The translations under genes were made by a program, and so were the position numbers. The notes under the pieces are model-generated. The model searched no databases and was not told the DNA's origin. It worked only from the letters and a program-made list of their open reading frames with translations. Below, one piece after another: positions 21,984-33,403 of a DNA stretch of 64,000 nt. Source of the DNA: Adineta vaga (taxonomy: Eukaryota > Rotifera); assembly GCA_021613535.1 (NCBI GenBank), contig CP075493.1:17670001-17734000 (forward strand), written 5' to 3'. How positions within the stretch are numbered: the first letter of the stretch is position 1; each line of letters opens with the position of its first letter.

Positions 21984-24647
21984 ATGACATCTAAAGGATA
22001 CGAAGAATCTGAAGAGGATAGTGAAAGGTATGTAGTGAGTGTTGTTGACCATTTATACTCACTCAATGATGAACACGTGTATTTTTGCTGTTTGTAGAAT
22101 AAAATGTGTAATCGGTTTAATAATTGGTGGTACGGTTATTTTACTATTGTCAGTGGGTGTCATAACTGCTGTTGGCTTTGTAGTTAGCGAATATCAAAAA
22201 CCCACAACTGAGCCAGGTAGTATTCATAAGTCGATTATGAGAGTGGATAGATACACCTGAAAAAAAACAGTGGACGCATCCATACTTATGCCCTCACATC
22301 TAAATCGATGTCACGGAGAAGATGGCCATAAAGTCCCCTAATCATATATCGAGAACTTTAGAATCGACCAGTCAGATATTGGGGTTATAAAAATCAGAGA
22401 ATCATGTATGGAGGATCTTGAAAACTAATGAGTCGCATACCAATGTCGTTAAAACTACGCAGTAACGTTTCAGGAGTAGTAAAACAGAACAGTTACGTGA
22501 AAGACTGGAAAGACTTTGAAATGGCTAGTCGTTCGTCAGTGTCCCCATGGGACGCCATCTACAATTACTTGCTCCCAGTAGCACTGCTTGCTATGCTAGT
22601 GACAAAAATTCCGCAGAGCTAGATTTAAAATCCAGAAACAATCCTTTATTATTTCACAGCTAGAGATGCAACACTAACGATAACTGTTTCAACCGGTAAC
22701 CTTTATACTTGGACACTGGTTTATACTTGAGAAAATTTGATAAGCATCGTACTACAGTTTTTCATTGAGTCAAAAATGCTAAACTATTCAGCCTAAACAG
22801 TATCTACATGTCATATTGCAGATTCAATCTTGAGGGTGTAGGTGTAAGTGCGTATCAGGCGAAGAATATCACTCACACCCTTACCCAAATTTTGTTTAGT
22901 TAAGCTCTATATCTTCAATACCCGATGGGTCAGTAAATATGCTACCTCCAAAGAACATAAAAATCAACGGAACCATTGAGAATTCTGTCGATTTTGATGT
23001 TCGTATTATTGAGCCTTTTGATACAGTTGGAAGCTAGTAGTCTACTCCAGAATCTTTTTTGGGGGTTCGATAAAACTGCTTCTTTCCACGCTATTTATGT
23101 CATGATAATAATACTAACACCCATTTTACATTATCAACATCAGATGATTCAGGATCAAATTCACCATCAAGTTGTTCTGTAAAATGTGATATAACTTCAA
23201 CTGATATTAATACTGGCTCTTTATCACCTACGTCTTGTTTTAATTATCGAACGATGAATAATATTAGTTATTGTGCTCCTGCTATTGAATGTGCAGTTTT
23301 AGAATCCTGTGATAATGCGACATATAGTTGTAAATCGAATGATTCGGTATGCATTGTTAATTCATGTTGTTCATCATCAGCTGTATGTTTACCTGTTTTG
23401 GCAACAAACTTTTGTACACGAAGTAAGAATAAACATCTATTTTCTTAAAGCGAAGTATATTGTTCTTCACGATATTAACAGATTTCTGTAGTCTAAGTAA
23501 AGGTATAAACAAATGAGAAGTGTTGAGAGTTTGATGTGTTATCACATACAATTCACGATAAATGGTAGGTGTAGACGACGTTGTAAAAGAAAAATAGTTG
23601 TTCACACTCACATCTATTTTATATCTGCAAGCTCACCTACACTTTTCTTATTCAGGATGGATAATGACTGGAAGTGTAAATGTTGCACGCGATTTTCATA
23701 CAGCATCCATGCTATCTAATGGAAAAGTATTAATTGCTGGTGGATATAGTAATTATGCTTCAGTAAATACTGCTGAGTTGTATGATCCATCGACAGGTAG
23801 TTGGACCAGAACAGGAAATATGAGTGCTGTACGAAGTGACCATATAGAGTCTATATTATCCAACGGAAAGATATTAGTTGCTGGTGGATACAATAATGGT
23901 ATTTATTTGAATAGTGCTGAATTATACGATCCAGCGACAGGTAGTTGGACCACAACAGGAAATATGAATAATGCACGTTATGCCTATACAGCATCTATAT
24001 TATCCAATGGAAACGTATTAGTTACTGGTGGAAGGAATGGTGGTGGTTCTCTAAGTAGTGCTGAACTGTATAATCCATCGACAGGTAGTTGGATCACGAC
24101 GGGTAATATGAATGATGCACGACAGCATCATACATCATCTATATTATCCACCGGAAAGATATTAGTTGCTGGTGGATACAATAATGGTATTTTTTTGAAC
24201 AGTGCTGAATTATATGATCCAGTGACAGGTAGTTGGACCACAACAGGAAATATGAATAATGCACGTTATACTCATAAAGCATCTATATTATCCGATGGCA
24301 AAGTATTAGCTACTGGTGGATGGAATGATAGTATTTATTTGACTAGTGCTGAATTATATGATCCCGAGACAGGTAATTGGACGACAACAGGAAATATGAA
24401 TGTTGGAAGACGACATCATACGGCATCTGTATTACCCAATGGAAAAGTTTTAGTTATTGGAGGACGTAATTATGATGTTTTTCTGAAAAGTACTGAATTG
24501 TATGACCCATCAACAGGTCGTTGGACCACAACAGGAAATATGCATATTGAACGATATTCTCATACAGCATCTATATTATTCAATGGAAAAGTATTAGTTG
24601 TTAGTGGATATAATGGTGGTTATACGAATGGTGCTGAATTGTATTGA
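21984..24647 (+). CDS. Type II membrane Kelch-repeat protein, four exons
   Basis: Exons 21984-22027, 22098-22216, 23144-23422 and 23656-24647 join in phase; the start of exon 3 is the least certain. The short acidic N-terminus (MTSKGYEESEEDSER) leads into one transmembrane helix (CVIGLIIGGTVILLLSVGVI), giving a type II topology. Exon 3 encodes a Cys-rich extracellular segment with about 14 Cys. Exon 4 encodes seven Kelch-like repeats of about 47 residues (SNGKVLIAGGY, AELYDPSTGSW, TGNM). These repeats build a beta-propeller, as in galactose-oxidase-like proteins. Intron 2 is 927 nt and contains palindrome copy 10. Similar Kelch arrays are abundant in bdelloids and are sometimes bacteria-like; transfer is possible here but not shown. 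Substrate unknown. Confidence 0.75.
22832..22886. repeat. Telomere-like palindrome (copy 10), in Kelch intron
   Basis: ATCTTGAGGGTGTAGGTGTAAGTG and CACTCACACCCTTACCC flank a 19-nt spacer. The arms are diverged. The left flank ATCTTGAG matches the outer flank of copies 3 and 5 in inverse orientation. Confidence 0.65.
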
Positions 24648-26140
24648 TAAATACTTATAGAACTACATTTATCTTTCATATTGAAAAATAAGTCCTACTT
24701 AATTATAAACATTGATATAAATTCATATTAATATGATATTCAAATTACGTTCAATTACTTGAACACTAGTTTTACTGAACAAAGTATATTTTTGCCAGTG
24801 ACAATGAACAATTGTGATAGCATCGAAAGTATCAAATTTTTAATTTAAATAGAATCAAAATTGAAGAATTTGATTTAGCTTCAGAAAAACTTTGACTCTT
24901 GTCAATCAGAGACCATCACAGGCGGTTTTGTTATGTCCCGTCCTGTTCTCAGAATAGCTCCATCAGGGTGAAGCGTTTTATAGAGTTTGATGATCTCAAC
25001 AGTGTCAGAGTTAGGACGAAAGTATTTGTACTTGGACTTTTCAAGAGTTTTCACAATCGCAGTTTTAACTATATCTTCGTGAATATTATACATCGTTAAT
25101 TTTAAAATACTTTTCGTACAACATGAGAATAGCTACTCTTGAATAGAAAAAAATGTTCATAGTAGCAATTAATTTCAAACAGAAGCGAAAATAAATGCGA
25201 AACTTGGGATTTTATCTGAAGGTTGTGTGTACTGCAAAAAGTTTATGAGATAGAAGACATATGGAAGTCATACGGTAATATCAGTATTTTTTAAATAACT
25301 CAAGAATGGCTTCTCCAATCAAACTCATCATCGTACTCAAGCGAGATATTGATGTGAGAATACTCTCTAGAAAATTTATCACGAACGGATTAACCTTTCA
25401 GGAGTTATCATGTAAAAAAACGAATGAACAGACACACTGATTGATTCTAGTAGTGCGTTTTCTTTTCTCAAATACTAGAAAAGTCAGGCGTTTGATCTCT
25501 TGTCAACAAAATGTTGTTAGTACTTTGATTATGTTCAACTAAAGCTCATCATTGAACAAAATTGTTTGCTTGAATAGATTTCTACACTTCACACCATCTA
25601 TCATATTTGCATTGACTTTGGTGACGTTAACCAATAGAAAGATGACTTGAGTGAAATTCACTCAGATATCTCTCCTTGGCCCCTTTTAGTAATTCTAACA
25701 TCATGTTGATCTTTCTTTAGATCTGGGCAATTATTATAAAAAATTTAGTGACAGTAGGTATTACACGAGGCGATAGCTAAGAAAACGGTCATATGAATGG
25801 GATTCATCCAGACAACCCTCACTAATCTGCTTAATGATTTGACCATCGCATTGACCTTTCTTTAGGCTTAATCAACCATCGTGGAACGGTGTTTGCTACA
25901 GAAACTAAGTGTATAGGGAACTGACAGAGAGACCAATAAGCTTTTCTTCACTATAGATGTATAGAAAATATAGATATTTTTGCTGAAACTCAGCAACGAT
26001 ACAACCGCTTGGGCTCATCTTCTTCTCTCGACCGAGATATTTATGAAACAATTCTATGTACAAAATTTCAGCTCGATCTTATGTGATTGTGAAGAGTTAT
26101 CGGATAAACGGACGGACACCATTGTTGCTGGTGACTGAAA
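24648..26140 (-). repeat. Intergenic with two inverted R1 copies
   Basis: R1c spans about 25,315-25,480 (GAGATATTGATG, GGAGTTATCATGTAAA, CTAGTAGTGCG) and R1d about 26,005-26,120 (CGAGATATTTATGAAACA, ACAAAATTTCAGCTCGATC, GAGTTATCGGATAAACGG). Both are in opposite orientation to R1a/b. No gene is supported in the remainder; a 63-codon minus ORF at 24,902-25,093 lacks supporting features. Confidence 0.55.
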
Positions 26141-26173
26141 GGGCAATGGTATAAATACGAAAGCAGACCATGC

Positions 26174-26215
26174 AGCAGAAATATATCGGTCATGCCAATA
26201 CGATATATTTCTGCT
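26174..26215 (+). ncRNA. Perfect hairpin followed by T-tract
   Basis: AGCAGAAATATATCG and its exact reverse complement flank a 12-nt loop, followed within 2 nt by a run of ten T. A TATAAATA lies at 26,150-26,157, about 25 nt upstream of the hairpin, which is the spacing of a U6-type Pol III promoter. A small Pol III transcript is possible; a tiny foldback repeat is the alternative. Confidence 0.3.
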
Positions 26216-26397
26216 ATTTTTTTTTCTCGGTAAGAATTCCGAATATATAACTATTCACTTTAATGTTGCTGATAAGATAAAAATTGATTCAGATTTACGA
26301 AATACAAATTAGGAAGCGCCACAGTAATCTTTATTAAAAATGAATATGTGTATGTATTTCAGATATAATTTTGTTGATTTTGTCGAACAGAATAAAC

Positions 26398-27133
26398 ATG
26401 CCACATGAACAATTACAAGTAGTGGATCCAGTTAGAATAGATACGAAGTTCATTTTGGATGTGTCGCAAGAACAAAATGAAACGATTCCGTCAGAAAAGC
26501 CACAAAACAAATCACAATCACCAAAGAAATTAGAAGCTGAAGAGTTAGAAAATATGCGCGACAGTGTTGATCAGTCTTATACACACAAACATAAGTTAAC
26601 TGATCAGCTAGATTGCCCTATTTCAAATATCTCTTCAGCAGAAAATGGTAGAAAAGATGAAGACCAAACTATGTATTGCGTACGTACATCTTGATTAACA
26701 CAGAAATGTTGAGATAATTTATCTTAATGTGTAGTATGATGTGGAAGCCGTGTATTACATAGAACTCGAAGAAGAAGAAATCGATAAAATAAATATACAA
26801 ATGTTGTTGTTTATTCTAGTTGAAAAGAAAATTACTAAAATAAAAGAAATTGCTTCGTATTTTATTATCAGTCATAATCATGATTGTGTCACTATATATG
26901 TTATTCGAGATTATACACATTTTCTATCTTTGGAAAGACATCAGAAAATCATTTCATTATCGGTGATTTTACACTGCCGAGATTATCTTCATTACTACGA
27001 TCGATCTCGAATAGGATGTGGGTGGGTGTCTCTGTTACTCACGAACACACCCACACCCTCAAAGAACTTTATTTCTGTTTTACAATCAATGCGTGCAGCG
27101 TCCGGCGACATCTGTATTGTACATTGTGGGTAA
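26398..27133 (+). CDS. Two-exon protein of unknown function, 3' part altered
   Basis: Exon 1 (26398-26679, MPHEQLQVVDPVRIDTKF) joins exon 2 (from 26735) in phase 0 across a 55-nt intron ending GTGTAG. The N-terminal half is hydrophilic and acidic. Exon 2 begins YDVEAVYYIELEEEEIDKIN and includes a Lys/Ile-rich helix. Within exon 2 the telomere-like palindrome at 27,015-27,060 is read through in frame (about 15 codons), and the frame stops at 27,133. Codons after 27,061 may or may not belong to the original gene. No family is recognised. Confidence 0.4.
27015..27060. repeat. Telomere-like palindrome (copy 11), inside an exon frame
   Basis: GATGTGGGTGGGTGTC, spacer TCTGTTACTCACGAA, then CACACCCACACCCTC. 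The 46-bp unit does not close the surrounding frame. Confidence 0.7.
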
Positions 27134-27387
27134 TATACTTTTCATTAACGAATCGAACTTTCTTCACTTTTGTTATCGAACCCTTCTCATAGACTGTTGA
27201 CCCTTAATTTCTTCACTAAGACATATAGCAAAGATATGAATAAAAAATTTTCAGAGAGAAAAAGCAGTTTTGCGATTGTGAAATATTTCTCTAATAAATA
27301 TAGGAATGTTAGGGAGGCAATTGCCTGTCTTCACTTTTCAAACCGATCAAACTTTACAATACTCAACAACAAAAAAGGCTCAAATCA

Positions 27388-29146
27388 ATGGTGAGCAATA
27401 TAAAAACATCTCAACAAATAGATGATGCTTCAAAGGAACGACTTGATTATTACCGTCTAAATATTCAAAGATTACAAAATGTTCTTCTTATTTGGTTAGA
27501 TAGTAACATCGATACGACCACTGAGGATTACCAGAACACTATCGTTGAATTGCAGCGTATTATCAATACTGTTAGTACATATACCAATAGTGATCAATGC
27601 ATTGAATTCATCAAAACTATCAAAGATCATAAGGTATGTATGATTCTTTCCGGATATCTTGGTCAATATCTTATACCCAGCGTCCATAATATGTCTCAAG
27701 TGGACTCAATTTTTATCTTATGTGGCAACAAAAAACGACATGAAGAATGGACTAAAAAATGGCCTAAAATCAAAGGTTTTTACTGAAATCGAAACTACTT
27801 GTGAATCTCTCAAACAATAAGACGCTCAACAATGTGAACAAAATGCCATATCCATGAGTTTTGTCCGATCTGGTAAAAAGTTGGATCAACTCGATCCATC
27901 TTTTATGTATACACAAATTTTAAAAGAAATCTTATCCACGATCAAATTCGACAATACACATATCAAAGAATATCTCGTCTACTGTCGCAAGATTTTTGCT
28001 GATAATAAAATATTAAACAGATGGAACAGAAATATCATGAGAAGACTCCAATATGGTGGTACTCCTGCGAGACTTTCTTATATCCCATGCTAAATCGCGG
28101 AATCCGTATGATAGATGGGAATATAATGACAAGAATGGGTTTCTTTCTGAATGATCTACATCGACAGATCGAACAATTACACAAAGAACAACAAATTATT
28201 GAAATCTTTACAGTTTATCGTGGACAAGGTCTATCGCCGACATGATTTTGAACAACTAAAGCAAACAATAGGTGGATTAATGTCATTTAACAATTTCTTA
28301 TCCACCAGCAAAGTTCGACAAGTTTCACTTGGTTTTGTTAAATGCATTGCAAGCAATATAGATTTAGTTGGAATTCTTTTCGTAATGACAATTGATCCGA
28401 AAAAATCAACAACACCATTTGCTTCAATTCGTGACATTAGTGCTATTTCAGATGAAGATGAAGTGTTGTTTTCTATGCACAGTGTATTTCGAATTCACGA
28501 TATCAAACAAATGGATGGAAATAACAAACTCTTTGAAGTGAATTTAACTCTTACTAGTGATAAGGACACAGAATTAACTGCACTTACTGAGCGCATACGA
28601 GAAGAAAGTGTTCCAGACGAAGAGGGATGGGCAAGATTAGGTTTAGTATTAAGGAAGATGGGTCAAAATGACAAAGCTGAAGAGATTTTTAAAATATTAC
28701 TCAATCAAAGAATGGAAGAGAGTGAAAAAGCAGCAATTTATCATCAACTTGCCTGGATAACAAATGATCAAGCAAAATATCAAGAGGCAATCAAGTACTA
28801 TGAAAAATCACTTGCCATTAAAGAGAAAATTCTTCCTCCTAATGATTTTCAATTGGCTGTATCTTACAATAATATTGGTTTGGTGTATGCGAACGTGGGT
28901 AACTATTCAAAAGCATTTTCGTATTATGAAAAAGCTCTTGACATCAAAGAACAATTACTTCCTCGAAATCATCCTCTTTTAGCTACATCTTACAACAATA
29001 TCGGTTCGGTGTACTCTAACAAGCGCAATTATTCAAAAGCACTTTCATACTATGAAAAAGCTCTTGTAATCAAACAACAATCACTTCCTTCAAATCATCC
29101 TTGGTCTCAACAAATGACAAACAATCTTCAACGTGTAAAAAGGTGA
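27388..29146 (+). pseudogene. Arginine ADP-ribosyltransferase-TPR gene, frameshifted
   Basis: An ATG at 27388 opens an N-terminal alpha/beta module seen before the ART domain in this family (NVLLIWLDSNIDTTTEDY, VCMILSGYLGQYLIP, EEWTKKWPKIKG). The ART catalytic region follows: Arg motif VYRGQGLS, Ser motif FNNFLSTS and Glu motif EDEVLFS, i.e. an R-S-E arrangement. It transfers ADP-ribose from NAD to arginine in active relatives. After it come three kinesin-light-chain-type TPRs (NIGLVYANVGNYSKAFSYYE and two others). The frame is broken by shifts near 27,775, 28,015 and 28,235, plus a TAA at 27818-27820. These small breaks could be decay or sequencing error; I list it as a pseudogene. It lies about 3.8 kb from the start of an intact ART on the other strand. 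Confidence 0.75.
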
Positions 29147-29419
29147 GAGAAAGATGTAAATATATACGTTCATCTTCATCCTCAAAACTTTTATTTTAGA
29201 TTACAATGAGACAATACTAACTCAAATTACATTTAGTATAAGACATTTAAATCATGTCATTTAGTTGTTGCATATTGAGCTCACGAATCCACCGTAGCCA
29301 TCGGTCTTACTCTTCTTGCCGATACGACAGTAGATAAATGACGTGGTTGTCTTGGTGATATACAGATAGGCATGTCGCAATTCCAATACTTGCTATTGAG
29401 TATTGGTATTGCGACATGC
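29147..29419. repeat. Intergenic, ending in a 25-bp hairpin
   Basis: The only structure is an inverted repeat at 29,366-29,423: ATAGGCATGTCGCAAT plus TCCAATACT, an 8-nt loop and the reverse complement with one mismatch. It overlaps the 3' end of the minus-strand receptor fragment by 4 nt and could be a small foldback element or a 3' processing structure. Confidence 0.55.
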
Positions 29420-29880
29420 CTATATACAGAAGATTTTCTTCTTGATCGTTTTGCGTAATTCTGGATATTGACTTAAAGCTGTAAATGGAAAGAGTAAAGT
29501 AATATAATAACTGAAAAAGTAGAAATAAAGACGAGCTTGAACACCATATTCTGATGGTAAACTACATATATAAGCAAAAGTAATAAGATAAATTGGTAAA
29601 TTAATACACATATTAATACCAGTTACCAAACATAATTGAATAATCATTCGTCTTTGTTTACGCCATTAATCAGATTGATGAAGACGTCGTTTTTGCCATT
29701 GAACACGTAAAATAAGAGCAACACTAATAATTCCTTCCAATAGAATAGGTGTCCAATTATTAACAAATAAATCCCAAAGACCAAAAACACGATAAGATTG
29801 ATAACATGGTGATTCTCCACATACTGGTACTGTATAATCATAACTATTTTCACAAGGTATAAAGAAAACAGCTATAATAT
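29420..29880 (-). pseudogene. 7TM receptor C-terminal half, broken
   Basis: Read on the minus strand from about 29,880: an extracellular loop (PVCGESPCYQSYRVFGLWD), TM5 (LEGIISVALILRV), intracellular loop 3 with WQKRRLHQ and WRKQRRM, TM6 (MIIQLCLVTGINMCINLP) and TM7 (YFYFFSYYITLLFPF), ending KKKIFCI. This is the second half of a rhodopsin-like receptor common in bdelloids. A TAA at 29668-29666 interrupts loop 3. The first half is missing: upstream comes ATTATAG, which could be a splice acceptor, and then palindrome copy 12, so it is either truncated or split by it. Confidence 0.65.
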
Positions 29881-29890
29881 AAAAGAGAAA

Positions 29891-29971
29891 AGGGTGGGTG
29901 TGGGTATATCTTCTTCGTCCACACGCACAACCAAACCCAGACCCACACCCTCACACCCACATCCACACCCT
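29891..29971. repeat. Telomere-like palindrome (copy 12) at receptor breakpoint
   Basis: GGGTGGGTGTGGGTAT, spacer TCTTCTTCGTCCACACGCACAA, then CCAAACCCAGACCCACACCC and further ACACCC units. Its spacer resembles that of copy 7. It starts about 10 nt beyond the last recognisable codon of the minus-strand receptor fragment. Confidence 0.8.
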
Positions 29972-30461
29972 AGAGTGAGATACCACATAATCAAAGTTCG
30001 GTATACACCGTCAGATACTTATCATAATGAAGACAAACATTTGAAACTTATCGACATGTTTCACTTTCTCATATGTAATATTTTGTGACTATAGCACCAA
30101 GTATACACTCGTTACTTTTTCATCACAAAGTTCTAATATCTTGAAAAGTCTTCTTTCACTGCGTATTGATACATAATGGTAATATTCATCTGGAATTACT
30201 CAATCAATTGGAAATGTACTCGAAACAATAAATTGGACATTATTGTTTTGTTTCGGGAGAGAAAAGTATTTTTCAAAAAGCATGTAAATGAATAGTATAT
30301 TTGTGAGTGATATGCAACGAAAAAGAGACATAAAATACAAATAGAACATAATGAATGTAGAAATGATCAGATTATTTCTGTAAAGAATATATTTCTATTG
30401 TTAATCTAATAATCATTGATTGATAGTTTGAATTCTTTTGTTATCTCTCGAAAAACATTCA

Positions 30462-32989
30462 TTAATTAATATTGAATAGTTGAATACGATGATTATTTTT
30501 ATCTGAGACATACAAATTACCATTTTTATCAAAAGATAAATCTTTCGGTTCATTTAATTGATAAGTATTATCTCCTTGTTCATATCCACCTGCAATAAGT
30601 TCACCTTCATTTTCACCCTTACGCCATCGTATAATTCGATGATTTTGAGAATCTGCAATATAGATAGTGCCTTCTTTGTCAACAATTATTCCACTAGGAT
30701 ACCATAGATGTGCTAAATCCTCTCCAGCATTTTGACCTCCTGCTACAAGAATTCCTTCTTTGGCACCTTTTGTCCATTTCATTACTCGATGATTTTCATG
30801 ATCTGATACATAAATGGCATGTTCAGAATCAACGAAAATATAGAGAGCAGTGTTAAATTGATTGTTAGATTTACCTTGTCCATTTCCGCCTGCTACAATT
30901 GTTCCCGATGTCATCTTCTCGCCTCTTTTGTAATATCGTACTGCATGTTCCTCTATATCAGTAATATAGAGAGATCCTTCATCATCTATTGTCAATCCCC
31001 AACAAAGAATATTGTCCACTATTGTTTCTACAGAATTAATCGTATTTTTATGAGAAAATCGAATTACTCGTCGTTTTCCATTATCACTAATAATAAAACA
31101 ATTCTGTTCTTTATCAATAACTAAATCACTTGGTTTAAATAATTCTTCTAAATGATTTCTATTTTCACCAATGACCATACAACCTTCTGTTTCATTCTGT
31201 TTCCATTTCATAATACGATCATTATACCAATCAGCAATATATACTATTCCATCATCATCAACAATAAGTCCATCTGGAAGATATAATTGATTCAATGCTT
31301 TACCTAGTCCATGACCTCCAGCAATAGTAATTCCATTTCTAGCCCATCGTGCATTTGGATGTATTATTGGAATTCCTTTCAAAGTAATCATAAATGTTCT
31401 CATAATTATACAACAAATCTTTGTATATCTTGTTTTTTATGTTAGTATTTTTTTTCTATCTTTCTATTTAGTCATTAGATTTGACTTACTTGAATTGACA
31501 GCATAGAATGATGCGTTTGATTGTTCGAGTTTAAGTGCTCTTTGTTGCCATTTTAGACTATCATCATAAGCCCGATTTTGGCTTTCAATTAAACCAATAG
31601 CTTGATAGATTCTTAATCGTGATAGGTCATCAAATTCAAGAGTTTTAAGGAAACGTTGATAATATTCCGTAGCTAAATTGTCATATCCCATTTGCCACAT
31701 TAATTTACCTAAGGTTTCCAGATTTGTTTCACCATTTCCATTTTGCTTTCGTATATATTTGAGTACTTCTTGTATATCATCATCATCATCATCACATAAA
31801 CGCATTTCTATGATCCATATACGTTCGGTTTCCTGATATATTTTTTCCAGACGAAAGATAGAACCAAACATAAATAATACTTCATTTTCCTCTGGATGTT
31901 GACTGAGATGACTTATGTTAGCAAATGGTTTAGCATCTACCATGAGAGGATCAGCCTCCATTTGAAATAGTATAGGTATCATATCGTCGGATTTTGCCTG
32001 AAGATCCACAAAAAAGGCAGCGACTTGACGATTAGTACTAGTTGACCAAAACGAATTTACAGAAATAAGTTTACCAATAGTTTTTTTAAGAGTTTCGAAT
32101 TCTTTCTTGGAAATATTTTGACCTCGATAGACTTTTATTTGAGATGTCCATTGCAAATCACGTAATTGATGACATATATCGAAAAGAAATGAACGCCAAA
32201 GAAACATCTTATGAATATCTTGTTTGCGTAATATAGTATTTATGTTTTCATAGAAAAATGCCTCTTTAGTATACCACCAAATTGCTTCATCAGATGAATA
32301 AGTACTATGAAACTTGTGAAGAGAATTAAGCTTTGGAATATCATTTTTGTTGTCTTTTTCTGAGTCAGACATTAATTCATTTATATCTTGTTCATTTGGT
32401 TTCATTCGTTGAAGACAATCAATAAGTGTTTGGAGAAAAAGAAATTCACCTCCTACTTCTAAAGTTGAGTTACCTGTATTAATAGCAAATAAATTATTTA
32501 CAGATGATTTTTCTTCTTGTTTGTGATTTCGAAGATTTAAATGAAGTGAAGAAACAAAGTAACTAAGTTTAGTAACGATTATTTTGACCTAAAAATGACA
32601 AATTAATCATGAAAATAGAAATATATTTCTTATTTTACCTTATTAAATTGTTTAAACCATTGTTCATTAGTTGAACTATTTATACCATAAACACAGATTA
32701 AATAAACTTGTTCCAAATTATGAATCATTGGTATTATTTCATTACTTAAATGATTATTAATAAGAATTAAAAGTCGATTATCTTTTGATAGTTTTTCAAT
32801 AAATTGTCTACATAATGTTACATTTTTAAACTTAGTAATCTCATTAATCATATTCCGTAACATATCTTCTTCATTTTGAGTACTATCTGTATTCTTATTA
32901 TCATCAAGCCAAATAAGTTGAAATAATTCAAGACATTTTATATGATTATTTACAGGTAATATTTTTGGTTTTAGTGAACATGTCCCCAT
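30462..32989 (-). CDS. ADP-ribosyltransferase-NHL repeat fusion, three exons
   Basis: Exons 32989-32639, 32588-31490 and 31375-30462 join in phase (introns 50 and 114 nt) to give an uninterrupted 787-residue protein. Residues 1-180 form the N-terminal module shared with the gene at 27,388 (FQLIWLDDNKNTD, NRLLILINNHLSNEIIP). The ART region follows with KVYRGQNIS (Arg), NSFWSTSTNR (Ser) and PEENEVLFMFG (Glu), so the R-S-E residues are present and activity is plausible. A short helical TPR-like segment links it to six or so NHL repeats (LPDGLIVDDDGIVYIADW, YPSGIIVDKEGTIYIADS, EPKDLSFDKNGNLYVSDK), a beta-propeller for protein or carbohydrate binding. No signal peptide is visible. The propeller may select targets; that is inference. 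It is divergent from the ankyrin gene, with 414 bp between their ATGs. Confidence 0.82.
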
Positions 32990-33309
32990 ATATTATTAAA
33001 TGATCTAAAATACTAATACAATTGAATAATTAGTTAATCAAAGTTATACACGAGAAATAAGTTTTGTCGAAAGAATTTTTCTTTGTTCTTCTCATTTTCA
33101 ATTGTTTTTTTGTAAGAAAGAAATTTCCAACATTGTAAAACTTTTTCTCTTTCTCTTATCTAATATGTAAGAATATGTTCTTTATCGGAGAAAATGAAAG
33201 CAAATAAACATACTTTGATAAGATCACGTAGTTGTCGTAAATATAATATTATATTTTAAAAAGAATAGTTTGTGTCAACTTGGAAAAAACCATTTAAAAA
33301 TATACGACG

Positions 33310-33317
33310 TATATAAG
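33310..33317 (+). promoter_or_regulatory. TATA box of the ankyrin gene
   Basis: TATATAAG lies 87 nt before the ATG at 33404, in the 414-bp interval shared with the divergent ART-NHL gene. No equally good TATA faces the other way. Confidence 0.5.
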
Positions 33318-33403
33318 AAGTCGAACTCCTTTCGATGATTCTCTACAAGAGAAGTTTCATTTATTAGATCATATTTTGTTTTTAGATCATAAAAAAAGAC
33401 TAA

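Noticed and set aside
24902-25093. 63-codon minus-strand ORF between the Kelch gene and the R1 repeats
   Set aside because: No domain, splice support or promoter was evident, and the opposite strand is open over the same stretch.
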